A program made the position numbers and the translations under genes. Below, in pieces: positions 1 to 8,134 of a DNA stretch of 64,000 nt. Each line of letters opens with the position of its first letter. Within the stretch, counting starts at the first letter, position 1. The notes beneath the pieces are model-generated. The model was not told the DNA's origin. It did no database searches and was given only the letters and a program-made list of their open reading frames with translations. Origin of the DNA: Acidobacteriota bacterium (GTDB lineage Bacteria > Acidobacteriota > Vicinamibacteria > Fen-336); assembly GCA_022340585.1 (NCBI GenBank), contig JAJDNS010000075.1:1-64000 (forward strand), given 5' to 3'.

Positions 1-198
1 CAGCCCTTCTGCGACGGCTCTCACGCCGGGACCGCGTTCACCCCCGAGAAGCTGGTCCTGGACGAGAAGAAGCGTGTCGCGTTGTGTCGCTGCAAGCGCA
101 CGGGGAACTCGCCGTTTTGCGACGGCACGCACTCGCAACTCCAGGCCGAAGCCGGAACGCGAGGGGCCTCGAGGTCCGCGTCCGGATCGGGACGATGA
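1..198 (+). CDS. CDGSH-type iron-sulfur protein, C-terminal part (5' truncated by window edge)
   Basis: The frame is open from base 1 to a TGA at 196-198, giving 65 residues without a start. It opens with QPFCDGSH, the end of one CDGSH motif, and carries a complete second motif, CRCKRTGNSPFCDGTH (C-x-C-x2-T-x3-P-x-C-D-G-T-H). In this family three Cys and one His bind a labile 2Fe-2S cluster, so this is a two-cluster (mitoNEET-like bacterial) protein, probably a redox or Fe-S transfer factor. The last ~20 residues are a low-complexity Gly/Ser/Arg tail. The 5' end and any operon partner lie outside the window. Confidence 0.85.
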   Translation, partial: QPFCDGSHAGTAFTPEKLVLDEKKRVALCRCKRTGNSPFCDGTHSQLQAEAGTRGASRSASGSGR

Positions 199-323
199 GC
201 CGAAGACGACACTGGAAATCAAGACCGTCGTGATCAGGGCATGCGCGGCTCAGGTGGCCGGAGGCCGGATGCGGCTCGCACTCCGCCGGCCTCGGGGCTA
301 GTATCAGCGCCGGAGATCATTCA
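199..323 (+). promoter_or_regulatory. Intergenic region with a promoter-like TAGTAT element
   Basis: This stretch separates the CDGSH gene from the outer-membrane protein. GGGGCTAGTATC holds TAGTAT at 299-304, twenty bases before the ATG, matching the TAnnnT hexamer seen before many genes in this window. No convincing -35 box is visible. The rest holds no recognisable gene. Confidence 0.35.
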
Positions 324-1097
324 ATGGCATTCCGAATCGTTCGTCCCGCGCAGCTGCTTCTCGGACTGATGGGGGCATCCTCAGCCACCCTCGTCCCGGC
401 GATCGCGGGGGAGCAACCACGTTTCGCTCTCGAGCTGGAGGCCGGGCCCACGTGGCAGGCGAAGAACGACGTCCAGATCCCCAACGACGAGCTGGGCACG
501 CGGTTCTCCCTGAAGGACCTGGTCGGGCAGGGGCCGTGGGCCTCGGGACGGCTCTACTTCACCTGGAACATCGCCGGTCGCCACAGCGTGCGGGCCCTTC
601 TCGCCCCGCTGTCCTACACCGAGACCGGGGCCTTCGACACCCCGGTGGATTTCGCCGGGGCCTCCTACCGGCCTGGAGCCCCGACCGAAGCCACCTACCG
701 ATTCAACTCCTGGCGGCTCTCCTACCGTTACCGCATCAAGGACGGGGATCGGTGGAAGCTCTGGATCGGGCTGACGGCCAAGGTCCGGGACGCGAAGATC
801 GCGCTCCGGCAGGGCCCGACGAGCAGCCAGGACGACGACCTGGGCTTCGTGCCCCTGCTGTACTTCCGTGCCGACTGGAGCTTTGCCGAGCGGTGGCACT
901 TCATCTTCGATGTCGACGCGCTGGCCGGCGGCCCGGGGCGGGCCATCGATCTTACCGCGCGGCTCGGATACGACATCAGCCCACGCTGGGGGGTGACGGC
1001 GGGGTACCGGACGGTCGAGGGGGGGGCCGACGTCGACGAGGTCTACAACTTCGCCTGGTTCAACGCGGCCACGGCCTCGGTGGTTCTCCGGTTCTAA
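324..1097 (+). CDS. Outer-membrane beta-barrel protein, hypothetical
   Basis: 257 residues. An N-terminal signal peptide is evident (LLLGLMGASSATLVPAIAG, likely cleaved near residue 29). The rest alternates polar and aromatic residues as in beta-strands (WRLSYRYRI, WKLWIGLTAKV, LGYDISPRWGVTAGYRTVEG) and ends SVVLRF, with the terminal Phe typical of outer-membrane barrels recognised by the BAM complex. By length this would be an 8-12-strand barrel. No substrate or enzymatic motif is visible. A single transcription unit is likely, since the next gene is convergent. Confidence 0.7.
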   Translation: MAFRIVRPAQLLLGLMGASSATLVPAIAGEQPRFALELEAGPTWQAKNDVQIPNDELGTRFSLKDLVGQGPWASGRLYFTWNIAGRHSVRALLAPLSYTETGAFDTPVDFAGASYRPGAPTEATYRFNSWRLSYRYRIKDGDRWKLWIGLTAKVRDAKIALRQGPTSSQDDDLGFVPLLYFRADWSFAERWHFIFDVDALAGGPGRAIDLTARLGYDISPRWGVTAGYRTVEGGADVDEVYNFAWFNAATASVVLRF

Positions 1098-1208
1098 ACC
1101 CCGCCGACAGGGCGCGCGAGCCCCAGCGGCAGGGCGCAACGAGCGGGCGAGCATGCCGGGCCTGCGCCAGAAGCAAGGGGACCTTGAGACGTCCCTCGGG
1201 GGCCGCGC

Positions 1209-1613
1209 TCAGCGAGACCACGTGCCGGCCAGGTAGCCGATGCCACTCACCGCGGCGGACAGGACCGTACCCCACGCCATGTCCACCAGCGTGACGACCG
1301 GGGGCCAGCTCTTCACCGTCGCCAGGTTGGTCAGGTCGTAGGTTCCATACGTCAGGAGGCCCAGAAGGCCGCCCAGAAGCAGGGCCCGGGACAAGGAGCC
1401 GGCCTGCAGAGCCGGCGCCACGGCGAACACCAGCACGCCGGCCACGAAGAGCAGGTAGAAGGAGAAGGCGGCCCACCAGTTGACCTGATCGGCGAACAGG
1501 AACCCCAGGTGCCGGTGGTAGAACCCGCGCGCCAGGACACCAAGCCAGAGCATGTCGATGGCGAGGAAACCGACCAGCGCCGCCACGTATATCTTCGCGT
1601 ACTGGGCCATCAT
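1209..1613 (-). CDS. DUF2177 family integral membrane protein
   Basis: 134 residues from the ATG at 1613, chosen because GGGAGG lies eight bases upstream; an earlier in-frame ATG at 1643 lacks this. Four hydrophobic segments are visible (YIYVAALVGFLAI region, SFYLLFVAGVLVFAVAPAL, LLLGGLLGLLTYGTYDLTNLAT, VDMAWGTVLSAAVSGIGYLAG). MLWLGVLARGFY and YGTYDLTNLATVKSWP are characteristic of DUF2177. The function is unknown. The family often accompanies cfa/DUF1365 lipid genes, and it sits last in that operon here. Confidence 0.8.
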   Translation of the reverse strand: MMAQYAKIYVAALVGFLAIDMLWLGVLARGFYHRHLGFLFADQVNWWAAFSFYLLFVAGVLVFAVAPALQAGSLSRALLLGGLLGLLTYGTYDLTNLATVKSWPPVVTLVDMAWGTVLSAAVSGIGYLAGTWSR

Positions 1614-1673
1614 GGGCGATGCCTCCCTGAGAGCGGTGAGCATGTGATGCCGCGGGCATTCCCGGTGCCACGT

Positions 1674-1855
1674 CTACTCGTGTCGCAGGGTTTCCACGCG
1701 GTAGGTCCCGGCCACGGGGTCCAGGGGCGATGGTGTAGCCGGCAGAGATGCGGGCGCCGAGCAGCAGCAGCTCCGCGGGCCAGGGGCTGATGGTCGACGC
1801 CCTCGATGAGCAGGCGGGCCAGCAGGCCCGGCCCATGTGTCGCGTCCTCTCTCAC
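1674..1855 (-). pseudogene. Small operon gene with two +1 frameshifts, both in C4 runs
   Basis: Eleven bases after the methyltransferase stop, a GTG at 1855 opens a frame reading VREDATHGPGLLARLLIEG. High third-position G+C then moves to a second frame (WPAELLLLGARISAGYTIA) and to a third (LDPVAGTYRVETLRHE, stop at 1674-1676). Each switch falls on a run of four C (GGGG on the plus strand at 1783-1786 and 1724-1727). Removing one C from each run gives one continuous 59-residue reading frame. It is either a decayed gene or a sequencing/assembly artefact. I do not recognise the family. Confidence 0.45.
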
Positions 1856-1865
1856 GTTGGACCCG

Positions 1866-2903
1866 TCAACTGGAAGGCTTCTCGAAGAGCAGGTGGGTCA
1901 CCAGCCACTCCTCGCCGCCGCCCCAGGCCCACAGCTCCGCGCAGGCCAGGAAGAAGATACGCCAGTAGGCCCACCACTTCGTCTCCTGGTCCGCCCCGTA
2001 GGTTTCCCGCAGAATCCGGCGGACCTCGTCCCGATGCCGGTCCATGTTGCGCAGCCAAGCCTCGGCGGTCCTCTGGTAGTGAAGGCCGGAAAGGGCCCAG
2101 TGGTCCAGGACCCTCAGATCGCGCTGGAAGTAGAGCAGGAGGTCGTGGGAGGGCATCTGACCCCCGGTGAAGAAGTGGCGGGTCATCCAGTCGCCCTCAC
2201 CCCGGTCCTCGTAGGGGTAGGCGGCCCGGGAGTGGCTGAAGATGTGGACGAAGAGCCGGCCACCGGGCTCGAGCCACGAGGCGATGCGGCAGAGCAGCCT
2301 GTCGTAGTTGCGCATGTGCTCGAACATCTCCACCGACACCACCCGGTCGAAGCGAGCGCCAGGGGCGAAGCGGTTCATGTCAGCGGTGACCACGGTGACG
2401 TTCTCGAGGCCCCGGGCCCGGGCCCGAGCGTCGATGAAGGCCTTCTGGCTCGCGGAGTTGCTGACGGCGGTGATCTCGCTGTCGGGGTAGCGCTGGGCCG
2501 TCCAGAGGGTCAGCGATCCCCAGCCGCAGCCCAGCTCCAGGACCCGCTGTCCGTTCGCGAGGCCCGCCCGCTCGCCGGTGAGCCTCAGCATCGCCTCCTC
2601 GGCGGAGTCCAGGTCCTCGACTCCCTCGGGCCAGTAGCCACAGGAGTACTTGAGCTGTCGACCGAGCACTCGCTCGAAGAACGCGGCGGGCACCTCGTAG
2701 TGCTGATCGTTGGCGGCGTCGGTCTCGATGGCGATGGGGCTTTCGCGGAGCCGCCGGACCCACTCCATCAACCGCGCCTGCTGGGCCGCGGCGCCTCCTT
2801 CGGACTCCATCCGGTGTCGCTCCCGGATCAGCCGACGGATCCCCAGACGGATCAGCGAATCCGGCAGAACGTCCCTCTCCAGGATGCGGTCGAGGAGGCT
2901 CAT
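1866..2903 (-). CDS. SAM-dependent methyltransferase, CFA synthase/coclaurine N-methyltransferase-like
   Basis: 345 residues. The start at 2903 overlaps the stop of the DUF2062 gene by 4 nt (ATGA). The SAM-binding glycine motif is [11 protein letters not shown], followed by [18 protein letters not shown] and the motif [14 protein letters not shown] characteristic of the CFA/CNMT superfamily. The N-terminal [17 protein letters not shown] aligns with the region before the Rossmann fold in CFA synthases. It probably methylates an unsaturated acyl chain or a related substrate. A second, canonical CFA synthase lies two genes upstream, so the two may act on different substrates or successive steps. 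Confidence 0.85.
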   Translation of the reverse strand: MSLLDRILERDVLPDSLIRLGIRRLIRERHRMESEGGAAAQQARLMEWVRRLRESPIAIETDAANDQHYEVPAAFFERVLGRQLKYSCGYWPEGVEDLDSAEEAMLRLTGERAGLANGQRVLELGCGWGSLTLWTAQRYPDSEITAVSNSASQKAFIDARARARGLENVTVVTADMNRFAPGARFDRVVSVEMFEHMRNYDRLLCRIASWLEPGGRLFVHIFSHSRAAYPYEDRGEGDWMTRHFFTGGQMPSHDLLLYFQRDLRVLDHWALSGLHYQRTAEAWLRNMDRHRDEVRRILRETYGADQETKWWAYWRIFFLACAELWAWGGGEEWLVTHLLFEKPSS

Positions 2904-3430
2904 CGCGCCTCCGGAACGAGCGGTCCGCCGCCCGGCGCTTCCCGCGACCCGGCGGGGGGAGACCAGGGCCGCAGGCGGACCTGGACTCCGCGCAGGGCGG
3001 GCAGAAAGGCGCGGTAGAGAACGAGAACGACCACCGGCACGACGGCGATCCAGCCCAGGATGCCGTGCAGCCCGGTGAGCCCGAAGCGTCCCAGGGTCCC
3101 GACAGGATCGGCGGCGGTGCTGGCCACGACCTCGGCCACCGAGAAGGAGACCGGAGGTGCCCCGGCCAGCCACTCCCCGAGCCGCACGAGGGGAACGATG
3201 AGGGCGATCTGCGCCGGGTAGGCCATCCAGTTGGCGAGCTGGAGGGCGGGGAGATTCAGGCGCAGGGCGCCCGCGGTGGCCAGGCCCAGGACGGTGGTCG
3301 TGCCGATGACCGGGAACAGACCGGTGGCCACGCCCAGGGCCAGAGAAAGGGCCAGTCCTTCGGCGGTCAGACCCTGCCGAAGGAGGCTCTTCAGCGGCTC
3401 GGCCACACGCTGCTTCCAGAATCGACTCAT
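2900..3430 (-). CDS. DUF2062 domain membrane protein
   Basis: 176 residues with about three hydrophobic segments. The DUF2062 signature is visible: an amphipathic N-terminus, then [20 protein letters not shown] and [22 protein letters not shown], with a C-terminal segment [20 protein letters not shown]. The last ~25 residues are Pro/Gly-rich. It starts 10 nt after the cfa stop and overlaps the next methyltransferase by 4 nt, so it is co-translated with lipid-modifying enzymes. DUF2062 has no established biochemical role; a membrane scaffold or transporter for the lipid substrate is only an inference. Confidence 0.8.
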   Translation of the reverse strand: MSRFWKQRVAEPLKSLLRQGLTAEGLALSLALGVATGLFPVIGTTTVLGLATAGALRLNLPALQLANWMAYPAQIALIVPLVRLGEWLAGAPPVSFSVAEVVASTAADPVGTLGRFGLTGLHGILGWIAVVPVVVLVLYRAFLPALRGVQVRLRPWSPPAGSREAPGGGPLVPEAR

Positions 3431-3440
3431 CGTGGCCCCC

Positions 3441-4688
3441 TCAGGCCGCCACCGCCCGGGAGGCCGGGAGATCGCGGATGGCGGTGTTGCCCGGGCGGGT
3501 CAGCACCAGCTGGAGGTCGCTCAGGCGCCGGGTGGCGAAGTAGGCCTGGCAGGCGGCCAGATAGTAGTCCCACATGCGGACGAAACGGTCGTCGAAGCCC
3601 AGCGCCCTCACCTCCTCGAGCCTCGACCGGAACGTCTCCCGCCAGCGGGCGAGGGTGAGGGCGTAGTGCGGGCCGATGTCCTCGAGATGGTGAACACCGA
3701 GGCGGCTGACCTGGCTCATGGCCCCGGTCACGTGGTGCAGCGAGGCCAGGAGGCTCCCCGGGAAGATGTACCGCTGGATCCAGTCGCAGTGACGGGCGTA
3801 CGCCTCGAAGCGGAAATCGGGCAGCGAGATGGCCTGCAGGGCCACCAGGCCCCGGGGCGCGAGGACCTCGTCGAGCTTGCGGAAGAAGACCGGCCAATGC
3901 TCGCGACCCAGAGCCTCGAACATCTCGATGGAGACGATCTTGTCGAAGGTCCCCGCGACGTCGCGGTAGTCCTGGAGACGGATCTCCACCCGGTCCTCGA
4001 GGCCTGCCTCGGCGATCCGAGCCCGGGCCAGGGCGTGCTGCCGTGCGGAGACCGTGATCCCGGTGACCCGGCAGCCGTACTCGCGCGCGGCGAGGAGGGC
4101 GAACCCTCCCCATCCGCAGCCCACCTCGAGAACGTGATCCCCGGGACCCAGCTGCGCCTTGTCGGCCAGGGCCCGGTACTTGTGGCGCTGGGCGTCGGCC
4201 AGAGGCTGGTCCTCGTGCTCGAAGAGGGCACTGGAGTAGGTCATGGTCTCGTCGAGGAAGAGGGCGAAGAAGTCGTTGGAGAGGTCGTAGTGGGCGGCGA
4301 TGTTCCTGCGGCTGCCCCGCCGGGTATTCCGGCGGAGGAGATGGACCACGTCGTGGCCCAGGTTCAGGATTCGTGTCAGCCGGCCGCCGACGGCCAAATC
4401 GTCCTCGTTCTCCGCGGCGAGGATGAGGAACGCGGCCAGGTCGTCCGCCTCCCACTCTCCGTCCACGTAGGACTCGCCCACGCCCATGTCGCCGCCGAGG
4501 ACGAGGCGACGGAAGAAGGCCGGGCTCTTGACCCGTACGCGGGCGCTTCGTGGAGAGTCTGTCGGGCCGAAGAGATGTCGCCCTCCATCGGGCATCTCGA
4601 CCTCGAGGCGACCCGTGCTCCACGAATCCCGGAGGGTGTGCAGAAGCCGGGGAACGGCGAAGCGAGCGATGAGGGAGTCGGTGCTCAT
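3441..4688 (-). CDS. cfa: Cyclopropane-fatty-acyl-phospholipid synthase
   Basis: 415 residues, slightly longer than E. coli Cfa. The enzyme transfers a methylene from SAM to cis double bonds of membrane phospholipid acyl chains. Visible motifs are the N-terminal lipid-binding domain (LGGDMGVGESYVDGEWEADD), RNIAAHYDLSNDFFALFLD, the SAM motif VLEVGCGWGGFALLAA, ITVSARQHALAR, IVSIEMFEALG and HCDWIQRYIFPGSLLAS. The start at 4688 overlaps the DUF1365 stop by 4 nt. Related methyltransferases in this genomic setting can also install methyl branches, so the exact product is not certain. Confidence 0.92.
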   Translation of the reverse strand: MSTDSLIARFAVPRLLHTLRDSWSTGRLEVEMPDGGRHLFGPTDSPRSARVRVKSPAFFRRLVLGGDMGVGESYVDGEWEADDLAAFLILAAENEDDLAVGGRLTRILNLGHDVVHLLRRNTRRGSRRNIAAHYDLSNDFFALFLDETMTYSSALFEHEDQPLADAQRHKYRALADKAQLGPGDHVLEVGCGWGGFALLAAREYGCRVTGITVSARQHALARARIAEAGLEDRVEIRLQDYRDVAGTFDKIVSIEMFEALGREHWPVFFRKLDEVLAPRGLVALQAISLPDFRFEAYARHCDWIQRYIFPGSLLASLHHVTGAMSQVSRLGVHHLEDIGPHYALTLARWRETFRSRLEEVRALGFDDRFVRMWDYYLAACQAYFATRRLSDLQLVLTRPGNTAIRDLPASRAVAA

Positions 4689-5476
4689 GCCGGGCCTCCT
4701 CGGGCGAGCTCGGGGTCGTAAGGGGGGCGATTCCAGAAGCGGGCCCCCTTGCGCCAGAGGCGCAGGGCCTCGAAGTGGATGGCCCCGATCACCTGAACGG
4801 TCGTGAAGGGGTACCGAAGCAACGCCGAGCCCAGAGCGCGGTCGGTCAAGGGCATCCGATCGAGGGACAGACGGGCGGTGAGGACCGTCTCCCCGGCCCG
4901 GGTCAGGTCGATCCCGAGCGAGATCCGCTCGGACGGCGCCGGAATCTCCCACCGGTAGGAGCCGGCGTCGGGCTGAAAGAATGGGGAGACGTGCATCAGC
5001 TTCTTCGACCGTCCGTCGAAGGACGGGTCGGCCACCGGGAGCACGTAGCAGTGGCGGTCGCCGTAGGTGTTGTTGACCTCGGCCACGGCCAGGGTCAAGC
5101 GCTCGTCCCGGTCGTAGCAGTAGAAGACGCTCACCGGGTTGAAGACGTAACCCAGGATCCGGCAGTGGGTGAGGAGCTCCACCCGGCCGTCGGGCATCTC
5201 GTGGCCGGCCTCCTCCACCGTCGCCTCGAGGTCGGTCCGGACCCCGAGTCCGGTTGCCTCGAGGTGGTCTGAGTCGCGGAAGGTGACCGGTCGGGGACGA
5301 TTGTGCCCAAAGAGTCTCAGCTCGCGATCGAGCCGGGGAAGCTCGTCCAGGTCGAGGAGGGTGAGGAATACCCGGTACCCGAAGCCGTGCCGAGGACTCC
5401 CGTGGCGATGGTGGACGACTCGCCCCTCACACACCGACGAGCGACGCACGCCCCGGGGACTAAGCGCGGCGCTCAT
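4685..5476 (-). CDS. DUF1365 family protein
   Basis: 263 residues, full length for the family. Characteristic motifs are EGRVVHHRHGSPRHGFGYRV, ILGYVFNPVSVFYCYD, VAEVNNTYGDRHCYVLP and KLMHVSPFFQ. The start ATG at 5476 overlaps the stop of the flavoprotein by 4 nt, and the stop overlaps cfa by 4 nt. DUF1365 is nearly always encoded beside cfa and COG2907 flavoproteins, and in alphaproteobacteria these form part of a singlet-oxygen-responsive lipid set. Its reaction is not established. No transmembrane segment is obvious. Confidence 0.88.
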   Translation of the reverse strand: MSAALSPRGVRRSSVCEGRVVHHRHGSPRHGFGYRVFLTLLDLDELPRLDRELRLFGHNRPRPVTFRDSDHLEATGLGVRTDLEATVEEAGHEMPDGRVELLTHCRILGYVFNPVSVFYCYDRDERLTLAVAEVNNTYGDRHCYVLPVADPSFDGRSKKLMHVSPFFQPDAGSYRWEIPAPSERISLGIDLTRAGETVLTARLSLDRMPLTDRALGSALLRYPFTTVQVIGAIHFEALRLWRKGARFWNRPPYDPELARGGPA

Positions 5477-6780
5477 GCCGCCCGCTCCTGCCCGCTCGCC
5501 GGTGCGTCGAAGGTGCAGCCCAGAGCTTCGGCCACCTTCATGCCCGACCTCAGGCCGTCCTCGTGGAAGCCGTAGCGCAGGTGGGCGCCAGCGTAGTAGG
5601 TGCTCCGCTGGCCGGAGAGCCGTCGGAGCCCCGGCTGTGCCGCCGCCGCGGCGGCGTCCAGGATGGGGTGGGTGTAGCTCATCTCCGCCAGCACCGTCCC
5701 CGGAGCGGGCTCGCGCTCGAGATTCAGGGAGACGCAGAACTGGGTGGGGCCCGGCACCGACTGCAGACGGTTCAGGTGATAGGTGAGGGAGATGGGGGCC
5801 CCTTCCCGGCGGCAGTCGCCCATCACCATGTTCCACGAGGCCCACGCGCGTCGGGAGCTCGGCAGCACGCTGGCGTCGGTGTGGAGCAGGGTCTGGTTGC
5901 GGGAGTAGCGGAACGAGCCGAGAAGGCGTATCTCCTCCGGACTCGGGTCCGCCAGCAGGCCCAGGGCCTGGTCGGCGTGGGTGGCCAGCACCACGCGGTC
6001 GAACTGGCGCCACTGCCTCCGCTCGGTCAGGACGCGGACTCCGTCGGCCTGCCGCCTCACGGCCACCACCCCGCAGCCGGCGTGGACGCCCGGACCGAGC
6101 CGGGAGGCGATGGCCTCGACGTAGCGACGGCTGCCGCCCCGCACCGTCCACCACCTCGGCGGATCGATGTCGAGCCACCCGTGGTTGTCCATGAATCGCA
6201 GGAGAGGACGAGCCGAGAACCGTCGGACGTCGGTGGCCGAGGAGGACCAGACCGCCCCCACCAGGGGCAGCATGAAGTGGCGCGCGAAGCTCCGGGGGAA
6301 CTCGCCGCGCTCCAGGAACTCGCCCAGCGTCAGCTCCGGGGAATCGGGGTCGTCCAGCAGGGCCCGGGCCCGCCGGTTGAACCGGGGGATGCTGGCGAGC
6401 ATCCGAAGGTACCCGGGATCGGCGGCCCGTCGTCGCTGCGTGAACAGCCCATTCAATCCCCGGGTCGAGTACTGGAGCCGGCAGTGCCGACAGTCCACCG
6501 AGAACGACATGTCCGAGGGGTGACCTCCGATCCCGAGCTCTCCAAGGAGGCGGACGAAGTGTGGATAGGTCCGGTGGTTGTAGACCAGGAAGCCGCTGTC
6601 GAGGTCGAACTGGTGTCCCCCGTGCTCGACGGTGTGGGTGTGGGCGTGACCACCCAGGCGCGTCTCCTTCTCGAAGAGCTCCACCCGGTGGCGTCTGCTG
6701 AGCAGGTAGGCCGCGGAGAGGCCGGAGATCCCGGCACCCACCACCGCCACTCGCAGTCCGTCCCGGACCGTTTCAGGCAT
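5473..6780 (-). CDS. NAD(P)/FAD-binding amine-oxidase-like flavoprotein (COG2907)
   Basis: 435 residues. The N-terminal dinucleotide-binding fold is clear (VAVVGAGISGLSAAYLLSRRHRVELFEKETRLGGHAHT), followed by DSGFLVYNHRTYPHFVRLL and, near the C-terminus, STYYAGAHLRYGFHEDGLRSGMKVA, which completes the FAD site. It is the first gene of a seven-member minus-strand unit (6780 to 1209). Family members are predicted to oxidise or desaturate lipids, and comparable flavoproteins act in methyl-branched or furan fatty acid formation. The exact role here is inferred from that neighbourhood. Confidence 0.85.
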   Translation of the reverse strand: MPETVRDGLRVAVVGAGISGLSAAYLLSRRHRVELFEKETRLGGHAHTHTVEHGGHQFDLDSGFLVYNHRTYPHFVRLLGELGIGGHPSDMSFSVDCRHCRLQYSTRGLNGLFTQRRRAADPGYLRMLASIPRFNRRARALLDDPDSPELTLGEFLERGEFPRSFARHFMLPLVGAVWSSSATDVRRFSARPLLRFMDNHGWLDIDPPRWWTVRGGSRRYVEAIASRLGPGVHAGCGVVAVRRQADGVRVLTERRQWRQFDRVVLATHADQALGLLADPSPEEIRLLGSFRYSRNQTLLHTDASVLPSSRRAWASWNMVMGDCRREGAPISLTYHLNRLQSVPGPTQFCVSLNLEREPAPGTVLAEMSYTHPILDAAAAAAQPGLRRLSGQRSTYYAGAHLRYGFHEDGLRSGMKVAEALGCTFDAPASGQERAA

Positions 6781-6918
6781 GGGACTCGTCCCCGGTTTGT
6801 GGGCGGGACAGAGCCTCCGTGCGGGGCGACTCGATAGGTCGATTCAAGCTATGCATAATCTACTCATTAAGCGAAACGATCTTGAGCGCAGGAGGTTCGG
6901 TCGAAGCTGTCAAACGAT
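6781..6918. promoter_or_regulatory. AT-rich divergent promoter region between the lipid operon and the phosphatase gene
   Basis: In this G+C-rich window the segment 6838-6895 is unusually A+T-rich (GCTATGCATAATCTACTCAT) and lies between two divergent transcription units. On the plus strand it has TATGCA/CATAAT, and on the minus strand TAGATT and TATGCA, any of which could be -10 elements. No clear -35 or ECF-sigma consensus could be assigned. Light or singlet-oxygen control cannot be read from it. Confidence 0.4.
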
Positions 6919-8094
6919 GTGTCCCCCGTGACCCCGCGGCTTGCCCGGGCCCGGCGGTTCGGCTCTAATCCCCGGGTGTCGCTGGACATCGATTCCCTCG
7001 AACGGCAGATCGTTCGGGTCGAGACCGCCCTCATCCTGCTGACCATTGCCGCCATCGCAGTGGCCGACGCGTGGGTAGGAACGGACCGCTCGCTGGGTCC
7101 TCTCTACCTCGTCCCCTTGAGCTACAGCGCCCTCAGTCACCGGGGGTGGACCACCTTCGCCCTCGTCCTCGTCTGCCTCGCGCTGCGCCAGCTCTTCGGG
7201 CCCCTCGAGGAGACCCGGGATCCCTGGGGCCACTTCATCCGCGACCTGGGAATCGCGGCGATCTTCGTGATCACCGTGGGCTACCTCCATCGCCTGGGGC
7301 GGCAGCGGAACGAGTTCTTCGCCCTGGCCCGCTCCCAGCGGGACGAGCTGTCACGCGAGATCGAGGTCGCGGGAGAGGTCCAGCGCCGTCTTCTCGAGTC
7401 GCACCAGGGGGCCCCGGTCGACCTCGACTTCCACGCCTGGGCCGATCCGCTGAAGGCGGTGGGGGGCGACTATTACGACCTGTGGACGACCGACGAAGGC
7501 CGCACCATCGTGGTGGTGGCCGACGTCGCCGGCAAGGGCCTGTCCGCGGCGCTGCTGATGCCCGCCCTGCGCATCGCGGTGCGCTCCGCGGTGACCGGCA
7601 AGATGGAGCCCGCCCGGATCCTCGCAGAGGTCAACGAAACCCTCTGCCAGGCGACCGAGCCCAGTAGCTACGCCACTCTCTTCTTTGCCAGCCTCGAGCT
7701 GGAGAGGGGTTCGCTCACCTACGTGAACGCGGGCCACCTCCCCGGGCTTCTGGTCGATGGATCGGGAGGGGTGCGCTGGCTCTCCGGTGGAGGCACGCCG
7801 GTGGGACTCGTTCCCGGGGCCGACTACGAGAGCCATACTCTCCCCCTCTCCGCGGACGATCTTCTCGTCCTCTACACCGACGGCATCTGGGAGGCGGAGA
7901 ACCCGGCCGGCGAGGAATTCGGTCGCGAGAGGCTGGCCCGGGCTGCCCTCTCCGTTCGTGACCGGCCCGCACGAGAGGTCGTGGAGGCGATCCGGGAGGA
8001 GTGGCAGCGCTTCCGCGAAGGAGCCGACCCCGCCGACGACACCACGGTGATCGCTCTCAGGGCCGGCGTCCCACCAGCTCCGGGGCGACGTTGA
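6919..8094 (+). CDS. Membrane-anchored PP2C-type serine phosphatase (RsbU/SpoIIE family)
   Basis: 391 residues from the GTG at 6919; a GTG at 6976 would remove 19 residues and is equally possible. Residues ~35-135 hold three or four membrane segments (TALILLTIAAIAVADAWVG, LYLVPLSYSALS, WTTFALVLVCLALRQLFG, LGIAAIFVITVGYLHRLG). A short coiled linker (LSREIEVAGEVQRRLLES) leads to the phosphatase: VGGDYYDLW, VVVADVAGKGLSAALLMPAL, TLFFASLELERGSLTYVNAGH, LVLYTDGIWEAEN and DDTTVIAL supply the metal-binding Asp residues. It probably dephosphorylates an anti-sigma-factor antagonist. No partner-switching STAS or kinase gene is adjacent, so its target is elsewhere. Confidence 0.88.
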   Translation: MSPVTPRLARARRFGSNPRVSLDIDSLERQIVRVETALILLTIAAIAVADAWVGTDRSLGPLYLVPLSYSALSHRGWTTFALVLVCLALRQLFGPLEETRDPWGHFIRDLGIAAIFVITVGYLHRLGRQRNEFFALARSQRDELSREIEVAGEVQRRLLESHQGAPVDLDFHAWADPLKAVGGDYYDLWTTDEGRTIVVVADVAGKGLSAALLMPALRIAVRSAVTGKMEPARILAEVNETLCQATEPSSYATLFFASLELERGSLTYVNAGHLPGLLVDGSGGVRWLSGGGTPVGLVPGADYESHTLPLSADDLLVLYTDGIWEAENPAGEEFGRERLARAALSVRDRPAREVVEAIREEWQRFREGADPADDTTVIALRAGVPPAPGRR

Positions 8095-8134
8095 TGCGGC
8101 GGTGCTTCGAGGCGACACACCGCCCCGCCGCCGG

